Notes under the pieces: generated by a model
Told to the model about the DNA's origin: nothing
Databases searched by the model: none
Seen by the model: only the letters and a program-made list of their open reading frames with translations
DNA from: Afipia sp.
Lineage (GTDB): Bacteria; Pseudomonadota; Alphaproteobacteria; Rhizobiales; Xanthobacteraceae
Assembly: GCA_024508675.1 (NCBI GenBank)
Contig: JANINQ010000005.1
Coordinates: 372,001-436,000, forward strand
Length of the DNA: 64,000 nucleotides
Direction: 5' to 3'
Shown: one piece after another, positions 7,447-15,102 of the stretch
Layout of the letters: each line of letters begins with the position of its first letter
How positions within the stretch are numbered: the stretch's first letter is position 1
Made by a program: the position numbers and the translations under genes

Positions 7447-9329
7447 TCTGCAGTCTCGATTCGCGATGCCAGAATGGCAGATTTCGACGATTGCGATTCA
7501 CGCCGCGCGCGCAGCGACTCGATCATGCCGACAATGCCCTTCGGGAAAGCGACCACAATCAACACGACAATCGCGCCCAGCACGAGCTTGGACCAGTCTG
7601 TCTGACTGACCAGCCAGATGTTCAATGCCTTGAAGACGATGGCACCGACGACCGCACCGGAAACCGTCTCAATGCCGCCGAGCAGCACCATGACCAGCGC
7701 ATCGACCGACAGCGGGATACCCAGGCTGTCAGGGAATACGCTGCCCTTGAGATAAGCGAACAATGCCCCCGCGACGCCCGCCGCCGTGCCTGCGATCACG
7801 AAGGCTGTCCATTGAATACGCTTGCCATCGATGCCAATTGCCTCGCTGCGCAGGATGGAATCGCGCGTCGCCCGCAGGGCATAACCGAACGGCGAGAACA
7901 CGATAATGCGGAGCACGATGACCATCAGCGTCGCAACTCCGAGCGACAGCCAATAGAAGCTTGCCGGCCCGGCGGCCCACGCCGCAGGCCAGACACCCAA
8001 AATACCATTGTCGCCGCCGGTCACACCAACCCATTGGAATGCGATGGACCAGACGATCTGTGCGAAGGCCAGTGTCAGCATTGCGAAATAGACGCCGGAA
8101 AGCTGAACCGCGAAGAATCCAAAGATCGCCGCGCCCATCAGACCGAGCAATGGTCCGAGCAGCAGGCATGCGATCATCGGTAGGCCCGCAGCTTTCGCGA
8201 AGAAAGCAACGCCGTAAGCGCCGAGGCCGAAATAGGCGGCATGGCCAAAGGATGCGAGGCCCCCCGCCGACATCAGGAAGTGTAGGCTGGCGGCAAAAAT
8301 CACGAAGATCGCAATTTCAGCGCCGACGGTGAGCGCATAGTTGCCGCCAAACAATGGCAATGCTGCCGCAACGATCAACGTCGCCAGCGCAGCAAGCCGC
8401 TCGTTCATCGTCAGCGGACGCCACGGCCGGACGGTGAGACCCGGTGTCTTGCGCGCAGGCGCTTCGGGCTTTCCGAACAGACCCCACGGCCGGACAATCA
8501 AGACCGCCGCCATGACGAGGAACACGAGAATGATCGAGATTTTCGGAAATATCAGGATGCCGAAAGCATTCAGTTCGGAAACCAGAACGGCGGCAACGAA
8601 CGCGCCGGTGATACTGCCGAGGCCGCCGATCACGACGACCACGAAAACGTCCACGATGATGCGCAGGTCCATGGCGTGATGCACGGCATCGCGCGGAATC
8701 TGCAACGCGCCGCCGAGCGCAGCCAGAAAAACGCCGACAGCGAAAACGCTGGTGAACAGCCATTTTTGATTAACGCCGAGCGCCGCCACCATGTCGCGAT
8801 CCTGCGTCGCGGCGCGCACGAGAATGCCCCAGCGCGTGCGGCGGAACAGCAACCACAAGGCACCAAGCACCACCGGGCCGAGCACAATCAGGAACAGGTC
8901 GTAAGATGGAATGTTCTGGCCGAAAAAATCGACAGCTCCCCGAAATCCCGGAGCGCGGCGGCCGACAAGATCATCCGGTCCCCAGATCAGAACCACAATG
9001 TCCTCGACCATCAGGGTCAAGCCGAAGGTTGCAAGAAGCTGGAACAGTTCAGGCGATTTATAGATTCGCCGCAGCAGGACCATCTCGACCAGCACACCGA
9101 GCAGCGCAACCACCAGCGCCGCGATGACAATGCCGCCCCAGAATCCGAGCGTCCCCGACAGCCGCTCCGTCAGCGTGAACGCGACGTAGGCGCCGAGCAT
9201 GTAGAATGCACCGTGAGCAAAATTCACGATCCGCGTCACGCCGAAGATGATCGATAGCCCTGACGCCACGAGGAACAGCGACGCTGCACTGGCAAGGCCG
9301 GTCAGGAACTGGACAAAATAGAAGCTCAT
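7443..9329 (-). CDS. Fused LIV-type permease (LivH-LivM)
   Basis: A 628-residue integral membrane protein joining the two permeases that are usually separate. The N-terminal half (about residues 1-300) is LivH-like, with GLSIIFGVTRIVNFAHGAFYMLG and the conserved loop FVVVVIGGLGSITGA. The C-terminal half (about 310-628) is LivM-like, with the start of its helices at ALPLFGGNYALTVG, SFGHAAYFGLGAYG and the coupling loop VMVLLGGIETVSG. Both EAA-like loops are present, so one polypeptide could form the whole translocation path. It sits between the binding-protein gene and livG in the nicotinate operon. The fusion should be real because the frame is open throughout and both halves keep their motifs. 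Confidence 0.9.
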   Translation of the reverse strand: MSFYFVQFLTGLASAASLFLVASGLSIIFGVTRIVNFAHGAFYMLGAYVAFTLTERLSGTLGFWGGIVIAALVVALLGVLVEMVLLRRIYKSPELFQLLATFGLTLMVEDIVVLIWGPDDLVGRRAPGFRGAVDFFGQNIPSYDLFLIVLGPVVLGALWLLFRRTRWGILVRAATQDRDMVAALGVNQKWLFTSVFAVGVFLAALGGALQIPRDAVHHAMDLRIIVDVFVVVVIGGLGSITGAFVAAVLVSELNAFGILIFPKISIILVFLVMAAVLIVRPWGLFGKPEAPARKTPGLTVRPWRPLTMNERLAALATLIVAAALPLFGGNYALTVGAEIAIFVIFAASLHFLMSAGGLASFGHAAYFGLGAYGVAFFAKAAGLPMIACLLLGPLLGLMGAAIFGFFAVQLSGVYFAMLTLAFAQIVWSIAFQWVGVTGGDNGILGVWPAAWAAGPASFYWLSLGVATLMVIVLRIIVFSPFGYALRATRDSILRSEAIGIDGKRIQWTAFVIAGTAAGVAGALFAYLKGSVFPDSLGIPLSVDALVMVLLGGIETVSGAVVGAIVFKALNIWLVSQTDWSKLVLGAIVVLIVVAFPKGIVGMIESLRARRESQSSKSAILASRIETAE

Positions 9330-9363
9330 AGACGATCCAGGACTAGAGAAGGCTTGAGATGCC

Positions 9364-9384
9364 GCGGGCGCAGGGTGCGCCCGC
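9364..9384 (-). terminator. Intercistronic hairpin after binding-protein gene
   Basis: A perfect 9-bp stem (GCGGGCGCA / TGCGCCCGC) with a 3-base loop lies in the 66-base gap between the binding-protein stop and the permease start. No T-run follows on the minus strand. It is therefore more likely an RNA-stabilising or attenuating hairpin that raises binding-protein mRNA over permease mRNA than a full terminator. Confidence 0.55.
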
Positions 9385-9395
9385 AGCCGTTCTCA

Positions 9396-10628
9396 TCAAT
9401 CCTTCGGACGCATCTTTTCGACTTCCGCATCCTTCGGCAGAAAGTCTTCGCCCTTGCGGTACGACGTGTCGACCATCACGCCCTTGCCGTCCTTAAGGGC
9501 AGTCTTGCCGACATAGGCTCCGAGAGTCGACTGGTGATCGATCTTGCGGAAGGTGATCTGGCCGAACGGAGAGGACATCGACAGTCCTTCCGCCGCGGCG
9601 ATCAGCTTTTCCGGATCGGTCGAGTTGGCCTTGATGAGGATCGCAGCCGCAGCCTTGATCGTCTGATAGCCGACAATCGAGCCGAGCCTCGGATAATCGT
9701 TGAACTTGCCCCGATAGGCCTTCAGGAAGGCATCATGTTCGGGCGTCTTGATGCTGTACCAGGGATAACCGGTGACGATCCAGCCTGACGGCGTTTCCTC
9801 CTTCAGCGGGTCGAGATACTCCGGCTCGCCGGTGAGGAAGCTTACCACCGCACGATCCTTGAACAGACCGCGGGTGTTGCCTTCACGCACGAACTTCACA
9901 AGATCCGCGCCGAAGGTCACATTGAGAATGGCTTCAGGATTGGAATTTGCCAGCGCCTGCACGATCGGACCCGCATCGATCTTGCCTTGTGGCGGCCACT
10001 GCTCGTCGACCCACTGGATGTCAGGCCGTTTCTCGGACAGCAGCTTCTTGAACACGGCAACCGCCGACTGACCGTACTCATAGTTCGGCGCGAGAGTCGC
10101 CCAGCGCTTGGCGGGAAGCTTCGCGGCCTCCTCCACCAGCATCGCAGCCTGCATGTAATTCGAGGGCCGCAGACGGAAGGTATAGCGATTGCCCTTCGAC
10201 CAGGTGATCGCGTCAGTCAGAGGCTCCGCTGCAAGGAAGAATACCTTCTTCTGTTTTGCGAAGTCGCTCACCGCAAGGCCGATATTGGACAGGAACGTTC
10301 CGGTCAGCATCGCGACGTTCTCGTTCGACACCAGCTCGTTCGCAGCCGTCTGGGCATCAGCAGGTTTTCCGCTGTCATCCTTGGACACCACAACAAGCTT
10401 CTTGCCGTTGATGCCGCCCGCTGCGTTGACTTCTTCAACCGCGAGCTGCCAGCCCTTGCGATAGGGTTCGGTAAAAGCAGGCAGCAGCGAGTAGCTGTTG
10501 ATTTCGCCGATCTTGATTTCGCCGCTCTGTGCCATGGCTGTTGTCGCCAGGGCCGAACCGGCCAGACCAAGACCCGCGGCGAGCGCAAGCCCAGACAGAC
10601 TGCCGAAAAGACATTTGCTTCGTTGCAT
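9396..10628 (-). CDS. LIV-type periplasmic substrate-binding protein
   Basis: A 410-residue periplasmic binding protein of the LivK/HAAT type. The start at 10628 (MQRSKCLFGSLSGLALAAGLG) has a GGAGG site five bases upstream; two earlier in-frame ATGs (10640, 10655) lack one. A Sec signal peptide ends near ATTAMAQSGE. The mature domain shows KIGEINSYSLLPAFTEPYRKGWQLAVEEVN, then GGINGKKLVVVSKDDSGKPAD and ANELVSNENVAMLTG, the usual Peripla_BP_6 elements. It follows two PF06684-type genes by 106 bases in the operon that starts with 6-hydroxynicotinate reductase, so a nicotinate-like ligand is likely but unproven. Confidence 0.9.
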   Translation of the reverse strand: MQRSKCLFGSLSGLALAAGLGLAGSALATTAMAQSGEIKIGEINSYSLLPAFTEPYRKGWQLAVEEVNAAGGINGKKLVVVSKDDSGKPADAQTAANELVSNENVAMLTGTFLSNIGLAVSDFAKQKKVFFLAAEPLTDAITWSKGNRYTFRLRPSNYMQAAMLVEEAAKLPAKRWATLAPNYEYGQSAVAVFKKLLSEKRPDIQWVDEQWPPQGKIDAGPIVQALANSNPEAILNVTFGADLVKFVREGNTRGLFKDRAVVSFLTGEPEYLDPLKEETPSGWIVTGYPWYSIKTPEHDAFLKAYRGKFNDYPRLGSIVGYQTIKAAAAILIKANSTDPEKLIAAAEGLSMSSPFGQITFRKIDHQSTLGAYVGKTALKDGKGVMVDTSYRKGEDFLPKDAEVEKMRPKD

Positions 10629-10734
10629 CCCAACCTCCATTGTTACCGGGGACATATGTCCCGTTCACTTCCCGTCCGCTCCTTATTCCGGTGAAGCGAT
10701 TCGGCATTCTTTCGCACCAAATGCAGACAGACAG

Positions 10735-11319
10735 CTAACGCAATCCGTCCTCGCCCTTGATCTCGTCAATCTTCAATCCGCCGACCCGCGGCAACGGCCG
10801 CCCGCTATCGGTCACAGCAACGGCCACCATGATTTCGTTGGCGCGCGGCGCATCATTGATCTGCACTTCCATTCCATCGAAATGACTGCGCACGAATGCC
10901 GCATCCTTGTGACCAAGGGGAATGTCGAGCACCGTCCCCAACCCGCCACGCTTTTTTGACGACGGGATCAGCGCAGCGCCCTTGCCAAGAATCTTGCGCA
11001 CCGGCGCACCCATCTTGGGATGCAAGATTGCTGCCGCGTGCTCCAGCTCGCCGTTTTCGCCGACGGCTGCCGCCTTGCCATAGCTCTGCGCCCTGGCGCC
11101 TTCGATACCCAGCGCGGCGACCGCCTTCGTCGCGAGCAATTCGCCCAGTTCCTCACCAACGGCGACAAGAGGATCAAGATTGTCGACGAACTTTCCTGCG
11201 AATGGATTCTCGATGACGGCGATAGCCGCCGCGCGGCGGGTCGGCGGCGACACATCGCGCCCGCCCTCCATCAGCGTCTCTTCGACCACCGTGACAATCT
11301 TGCGAATGACGGCACTCAT
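10735..11319 (-). CDS. Amino acid synthesis family protein (PF06684-like), copy 2
   Basis: A 194-residue protein homologous to the gene just upstream. Both begin with an IRK...VEE...EGG pattern, share a PFAGK/RFV(D/E) element, a YGK(A/G)A..G..GELEHAA/G stretch, SKK.GG.GT.LD(I/V)P, FVRSHFD.MEV.I.DAPRA(N/D)E, and end RVGGLK..EIKGEDGLR. The family (labelled 'amino acid synthesis') has no firmly established reaction. The ATG overlaps the stop of copy 1, so the pair is translated together. Placement between 6-hydroxynicotinate reductase and the importer suggests a catabolic step such as handling of the ring-opened product. I do not know its function. Confidence 0.8.
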   Translation of the reverse strand: MSAVIRKIVTVVEETLMEGGRDVSPPTRRAAAIAVIENPFAGKFVDNLDPLVAVGEELGELLATKAVAALGIEGARAQSYGKAAAVGENGELEHAAAILHPKMGAPVRKILGKGAALIPSSKKRGGLGTVLDIPLGHKDAAFVRSHFDGMEVQINDAPRANEIMVAVAVTDSGRPLPRVGGLKIDEIKGEDGLR

Positions 11320-11900
11320 CGCAGCCCATCCTCTCCCTTGATCTCGCTGGCCTTGAGACCGCCAACCCGCGCGTGGATGCGCGAGCCGGTGGTCATGACA
11401 AGCGCCAGCAGCAGCTCGTCCGCGCGCGGAGCATCGGGAATGCCCACTTCCATCGCGTCGAAGTGCGAGCGCACATAAGACGCATTGATATGAGTAACCG
11501 GCACGTCGAGCCGTGTTCCGGGGCCACCGACCTTCTTGGCGGATGGAACGATAGCTTTTGCCTCACCGAGAATTTCGCGCATCGCGTAGCCGCCGGGAAC
11601 ATGCCACAGCGCGCCGTGCTCCAGCTCTCCGGCCGATCCAATGATTGCACCCTTGCCGTATCCCTGAATAGCTGCAGGATCGCCGCCCAGCGCTTTCAGC
11701 AGCGACCCGGCCATCGACACACCAAGCGGCGTCAGATCGTCCATGAGTCCCGCAATGTCCTCGACATAACGACCAGCAAACGGGTCGCGGATCACACAAA
11801 GGATTGCACCACGACGCAGTGGCGTCGCCGCGGGTTTTCCACCTTCATGGAATATCTCCTCGATCACCGTTGCGCGCTTGCGGATCACGATCTCAGGCAT
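11316..11900 (-). CDS. Amino acid synthesis family protein (PF06684-like), copy 1
   Basis: A 194-residue paralogue of the adjacent downstream gene with the same length and motif order, including ENP/RDPFAG-type segment (RDPFAGRYVEDIAGL), GYGKGAIIGSAGELEHGA, AKKVGGPGTRLDVPVTH and the closing RVGGLKASEIKGEDGLR. The start at 11900 overlaps the UPF0280 gene by eight bases. The shared Lys, His and acidic residues in YGK, ELEH and RSHFD are candidates for an active site, but this is only pattern-based. The equal lengths and tight coupling suggest that the two copies form a hetero-oligomer. The catalytic role is unknown. No aldehyde dehydrogenase or other decarboxylase is present nearby to serve the steps after enamidase. 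Confidence 0.8.
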   Translation of the reverse strand: MPEIVIRKRATVIEEIFHEGGKPAATPLRRGAILCVIRDPFAGRYVEDIAGLMDDLTPLGVSMAGSLLKALGGDPAAIQGYGKGAIIGSAGELEHGALWHVPGGYAMREILGEAKAIVPSAKKVGGPGTRLDVPVTHINASYVRSHFDAMEVGIPDAPRADELLLALVMTTGSRIHARVGGLKASEIKGEDGLR

Positions 11901-12819
11901 GCATCAGGCTTTCGGTTTTCATTTGGATCCTGTCTCGCGGAAGCGGCGATTTGCGATCGATGTTCTTCAGCGCAACGATATACGTTTCGCCTTGCAAGTG
12001 AAGCGCAGCACCATTGATCAGGTTGGCCGCGACCAACCGCCGCGCACGATTCGCACCTGTCTCAAGAGCGTCAACTATGTCACGAGATGACAATCGCCCG
12101 ACATCGCGCGTCACAAGACGGGCGCCGAGATCGCTGTCAGGCTGAATATCGTAAGCCGGACAACGGACCACCGCGGGATGGCCCGGCAGATCGATCGCAT
12201 TGGCGATGATTGTCGCGGCAGCGTCCGCCTGCGCCGCCGTGCGCGCCAGGACGGTAACAGCATCGGCAATGCCGAGTGAAAAGCTGCGTCCGCGCCAGCC
12301 ACTGGTCGCGACACCGCGCATGGCATCTCCTGCAGCAATCCTCGTTTTCCCGATCAGGCCGGGCATATCGGGACGGTCCACAAGCCCGACCGTAAAGGAT
12401 TGGTCCTCACCAAGATGCAACGCGATATCGCCGCCATTGTTGACATAGGCCCGATCCAGATCAGCGGCCTGCACCATGGCGCCGAGAATTTCCTCTGCAA
12501 CGGCACCCGCCACAGCAGCCATCGGCGTGATGAAGTCATTCGCAGCAAAGGGAGCAACCGCATTGTGCATCCGGCACGCGACATCCCCCTTCAGGAAACA
12601 CCCATCCGCCCGGGCCGCCTTCCGCAGTTCAGGAAGCTCCTCGCAGAGTTCGTCGAGCAATCCGGTGAAGCGGCGAGTTGCAGCTTCATAAGCTGCAAGG
12701 ACCATCTCCAGAGCGCCATGCGCCTCCACGATCAGATCGATCGGGCCGTCCTGCATGTGAAGCCGTCTGCCATCCGCCAGCCATCCGATCTGCGGGAGCC
12801 GTGTCAGGCGCGATCTCAT
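11893..12819 (-). CDS. UPF0280 family protein (ApbE-superfamily-like)
   Basis: A 308-residue protein matching UPF0280/COG2122, a group related to ApbE flavin transferases. Recognisable stretches are ARADGCFLKGDVACRMHNAVAPFA, FITPMAAVAGAVAEEILGAM, AYVNNGGDIALHLGEDQSFTVGLV, and the late SGWRGRSFSLGIADAVTVLA, where the TSGxxxRSFSLGxADAVTV pattern is diagnostic. The N-terminus (about residues 1-30) carries a WLADGRRLHMQDGPIDL segment. Its ATG overlaps the TGA of 6-hydroxynicotinate reductase (ATGA), tight translational coupling. The E. barkeri reductase is, as I recall, an iron-sulfur flavoprotein with covalently held flavin. This protein may therefore install that cofactor, a hypothesis from context and fold relation only. 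Confidence 0.8.
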   Translation of the reverse strand: MRSRLTRLPQIGWLADGRRLHMQDGPIDLIVEAHGALEMVLAAYEAATRRFTGLLDELCEELPELRKAARADGCFLKGDVACRMHNAVAPFAANDFITPMAAVAGAVAEEILGAMVQAADLDRAYVNNGGDIALHLGEDQSFTVGLVDRPDMPGLIGKTRIAAGDAMRGVATSGWRGRSFSLGIADAVTVLARTAAQADAAATIIANAIDLPGHPAVVRCPAYDIQPDSDLGARLVTRDVGRLSSRDIVDALETGANRARRLVAANLINGAALHLQGETYIVALKNIDRKSPLPRDRIQMKTESLMHA

Positions 12820-14285
12820 GGGCGCGATCTCGGTTCTGACTGTTGCCGGGGCAGTTGGCGGACTTCCGTACTGCCATTCAATGACGCCAATGGCCGCACA
12901 TGATCCATGTGGCCGCCGAGCGCCGCATAGTCGGAGAGCCGCAAGGTGAATTCGATCGGCGCGACCAGCGCTGGTGTCGGCACATAACCAAAGGCGCCTT
13001 GTGGCACCTCCGTCACGTCGACCATGAACGTGATGCCGCCACCGGGCCACACGTAGACCGGCGCGCCGCCACAGGTCACTGACGTCAGCGCATCCTTGAC
13101 CGAGCGCGTCAGCCGAACGGGATTATCGGTGACGCCCGCCCTGAGCGATCCGCCTGCTCCGCCCATGAACAGAACCGTGCACAAGGCCGGTTCGCAGTTT
13201 TCCTGAATCCTCTCCACCGAGAATTTGAGATCGGCGGGCATCTCTTTCTCGACGGGCTTCAACGCATCATCGAGTTCAAAGTACGCGGCATGTTCGCCTG
13301 TGGTGCTGACCATCATCATTCGCAAACCGGGGTGTGCCGTCTTGGGATCGAACGGACCCAGCACGGACAGCGGATCAGAGATATTCGTGCCGCCCCAACC
13401 TGTGCCAGGCTCGGCCACCTGGAAATAGCGGCCCGGGGTGGAGCGGCGGCCTTTCATCTTGATTCCGGTATCGGGAATATCGAGCAGCTTGCCGGCCTGA
13501 TGCTCAGACAAAACGCCGGTGATGTGATCGTCCACCACGACAACCTCATCGACCTTGCCATGCCATTGCTTGGCGAACATGCCGATGGTTGCAGAGCCGC
13601 AACCGACGCGCATCCGCTCCTCGGTCACGCCGTTCACAATCGGCGGATAGCCGGCTTGCACGACAACCGTCGCGCCGCCGTCAATTGTGAGTTCAACGGG
13701 CTTGCCGTTGGACAGGTCCATCAGCGCGTCACAGGTGACGCGCCCCTCCTTCTTCGATCCGCCGGTCAGATGATGCACGCCGCCGAGGGAGAGCATCTGC
13801 GAGCCGTATTCGCCTGTCGTGACATGTCCGACCGCTTCGCCCTGCACGCGGACTATCGCGGTTTCGGGGCCAAGATAGCGGTCGGTGTCGATCTTCACCT
13901 TCACACCGCAATAACTGAAGATGCCTTCGGTCACCACGGTGACCATGTCGACGCCATCGACCTCGGACGACACGATAAAAGGCGCGGGCTTGTAGTCTGG
14001 ATAGGTAGTGCCTGCGCCGATGGCTGTAACGAAAACGCCCGGCTCGTGAACGATCTTTCCGTCCCAGTCGCCGCCGGTCTGAAACGGAACAAGCCGACCG
14101 CCATGAGACACCGTGCGCTCAAGAACGATATGCGGATCGACGCGAACGAGTTCGCCATTGTGATTTGCATAGCGGTCGCACGCACCCGCCGCGCCCGGCT
14201 TGATGTAGCACATCACGGGGCATGCATCGCAGCGGATCTTGTCCGCGCTGCCGGCCGCTGCAACAGAGGTCATTTCAGTCGACAT
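12816..14285 (-). CDS. hnr: 6-hydroxynicotinate reductase (iron-sulfur flavoprotein)
   Basis: A 489-residue protein resembling the E. barkeri enzyme that reduces 6-hydroxynicotinate to 6-oxo-1,4,5,6-tetrahydronicotinate using low-potential electrons. The N-terminus carries a four-Cys cluster motif, C19xxC22xxxC26 with C36 (RCDACPVMCYIKPGAAGAC), suited to a [4Fe-4S] centre. Downstream are many Gly-rich segments (GSATIGMFAKQWHG, FMGGAGGSLRAGVTDNP) and GRYFQVAEPGTGWGGTNISDP, which the family shares. The ATG at 14285 is preferred to an in-frame TTG at 14291. It is the first gene of the nine-gene operon and lies 80 bp downstream of operator 2. It is normally found in anaerobes; here it pairs with an aerobic NicAB hydroxylase. 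Confidence 0.85.
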   Translation of the reverse strand: MSTEMTSVAAAGSADKIRCDACPVMCYIKPGAAGACDRYANHNGELVRVDPHIVLERTVSHGGRLVPFQTGGDWDGKIVHEPGVFVTAIGAGTTYPDYKPAPFIVSSEVDGVDMVTVVTEGIFSYCGVKVKIDTDRYLGPETAIVRVQGEAVGHVTTGEYGSQMLSLGGVHHLTGGSKKEGRVTCDALMDLSNGKPVELTIDGGATVVVQAGYPPIVNGVTEERMRVGCGSATIGMFAKQWHGKVDEVVVVDDHITGVLSEHQAGKLLDIPDTGIKMKGRRSTPGRYFQVAEPGTGWGGTNISDPLSVLGPFDPKTAHPGLRMMMVSTTGEHAAYFELDDALKPVEKEMPADLKFSVERIQENCEPALCTVLFMGGAGGSLRAGVTDNPVRLTRSVKDALTSVTCGGAPVYVWPGGGITFMVDVTEVPQGAFGYVPTPALVAPIEFTLRLSDYAALGGHMDHVRPLASLNGSTEVRQLPRQQSEPRSRP

Positions 14286-14364
14286 GACCAAACCCGCGTG
14301 AACCGACCTGAACTGACATGCGGCAATTTCCCCGCGGAAAATCTTTAATCAGTCAGCATCGGCA

Positions 14365-14384
14365 TTTGTTCGTATACGAATGAT
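14365..14384. promoter_or_regulatory. GTATAC-centred operator 2 upstream of hnr
   Basis: TTTGTTCGTATACGAATGAT contains a perfect 12-bp palindrome, TTCGTATACGAA (14369-14380). Its right half matches operator 1 (GTATAC, one variable base, AATGA). It ends 80 bp from the hnr start, where a repressor could block that promoter. Confidence 0.6.
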
Positions 14385-14536
14385 GGTGCGCGCAGTCCCC
14401 GAAGCTGTCAAGCGCCGTCGCGCGCGAAAGCCGGAACTGCCGAATAAAACCTCAATTGCCTCCTCTCCGTGTTCACAAAGCGTGCAATGCATCATCGCAC
14501 GGCGACAACGAATATGGGCCGCACATCTCGCGCTTG

Positions 14537-14556
14537 CACGTTTGTATACAAACGGT
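14537..14556. promoter_or_regulatory. GTATAC-centred operator 3 upstream of nicA
   Basis: CGTTTGTATACAAACG (14539-14554) is a perfect 16-bp palindrome with the same TTxGTATACxAA core as operators 1 and 2. It lies 57 bp upstream of the nicA start. A MarR or a GntR/FadR-type protein could bind such a site; operon logic favours the MarR gene at 5421-5924. Confidence 0.62.
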
Positions 14557-14613
14557 ATCGTTGCTTCGAAGCATTTGCCGGCCTTTTGCAGCGCAGCAGA
14601 TCGGACTGTGACG

Positions 14614-15102
14614 ATGACCGTAACGCAAGCGACGATCAGCCTGACGGTAAACGGCAGGACTCATGATATCGACGCTGCGCCCGATACCGCATTGCTTTAC
14701 GTCCTCCGCAACGACCTTGAACTGAACGGTCCGAAGTATGGCTGCGGACTTGGTGAGTGCGGCGCCTGCACTGTGATCATCGATGGCGTCGCGGCACGCT
14801 CCTGTGTCATTCCGGTCAGCGGCTGCGAGCAACGCGATGTTCTGACGCTTGAGGGTCTTGGCTCCCGCCACCACCCCGATCCCGTTCAGGCGGCCTTCAT
14901 TGAAGAACAGGCCGCCCAGTGCGGCTACTGCCTCAATGGCATGATCATGACCACGAAGGCTCTGCTGATGCAAAATCCGCAGCCTTCGGAAACGGAAGTC
15001 CGGCAGGCTCTGCAATACAACCTGTGCCGGTGCGGCGCCCACGTGGAAATCCTGCGTGCGGTGATGCGTGCAGCAGGACGTGCCATCGAGGAACGCGAGT
15101 GA
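14614..15102 (+). CDS. nicA: Nicotinate dehydrogenase small subunit, [2Fe-2S] (NicA)
   Basis: A 162-residue iron-sulfur subunit of the xanthine-oxidase family. The first cluster is bound by the plant-ferredoxin-type motif CGLGECGAC plus a downstream Cys (ARSC), the second by CGYC and CRCG in the four-helix C-terminal domain. Start MTVTQATISLTVNGR at 14614 sets the usual length; the longer open frame from 14380 has no family-like sequence. With NicB it forms the two-component nicotinate hydroxylase described in Pseudomonas putida, passing electrons from the molybdenum site to cytochrome c. The stop overlaps the nicB start (TGATG). Operator 3 lies upstream. Other small subunits (isoquinoline or aldehyde oxidoreductases) look alike, so the assignment rests on the nicotinate context. 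Confidence 0.85.
   Translation: MTVTQATISLTVNGRTHDIDAAPDTALLYVLRNDLELNGPKYGCGLGECGACTVIIDGVAARSCVIPVSGCEQRDVLTLEGLGSRHHPDPVQAAFIEEQAAQCGYCLNGMIMTTKALLMQNPQPSETEVRQALQYNLCRCGAHVEILRAVMRAAGRAIEERE

Larger units (their letters stand above)
14286..14613. promoter_or_regulatory. Divergent promoter region between hnr and nicA
   Basis: These 328 bases hold no convincing gene. In-frame sequence upstream of nicA is open, but its codons are not family-like and it crosses both operators. The region contains two GTATAC-centred palindromes (14365-14384 near hnr, 14537-14556 near nicA), consistent with two back-to-back promoters under one repressor. Confidence 0.6.

Noticed and set aside
12820-13050. A longer start for the UPF0280 gene
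   Set aside because: That stretch is out-of-frame sequence of the 6-hydroxynicotinate reductase gene; the ATGA overlap at 12816-12819 gives a natural start.
14380-14613. A longer start for nicA
   Set aside because: The added 78 codons are Arg-rich, cross the operator palindromes and are absent from known small subunits.
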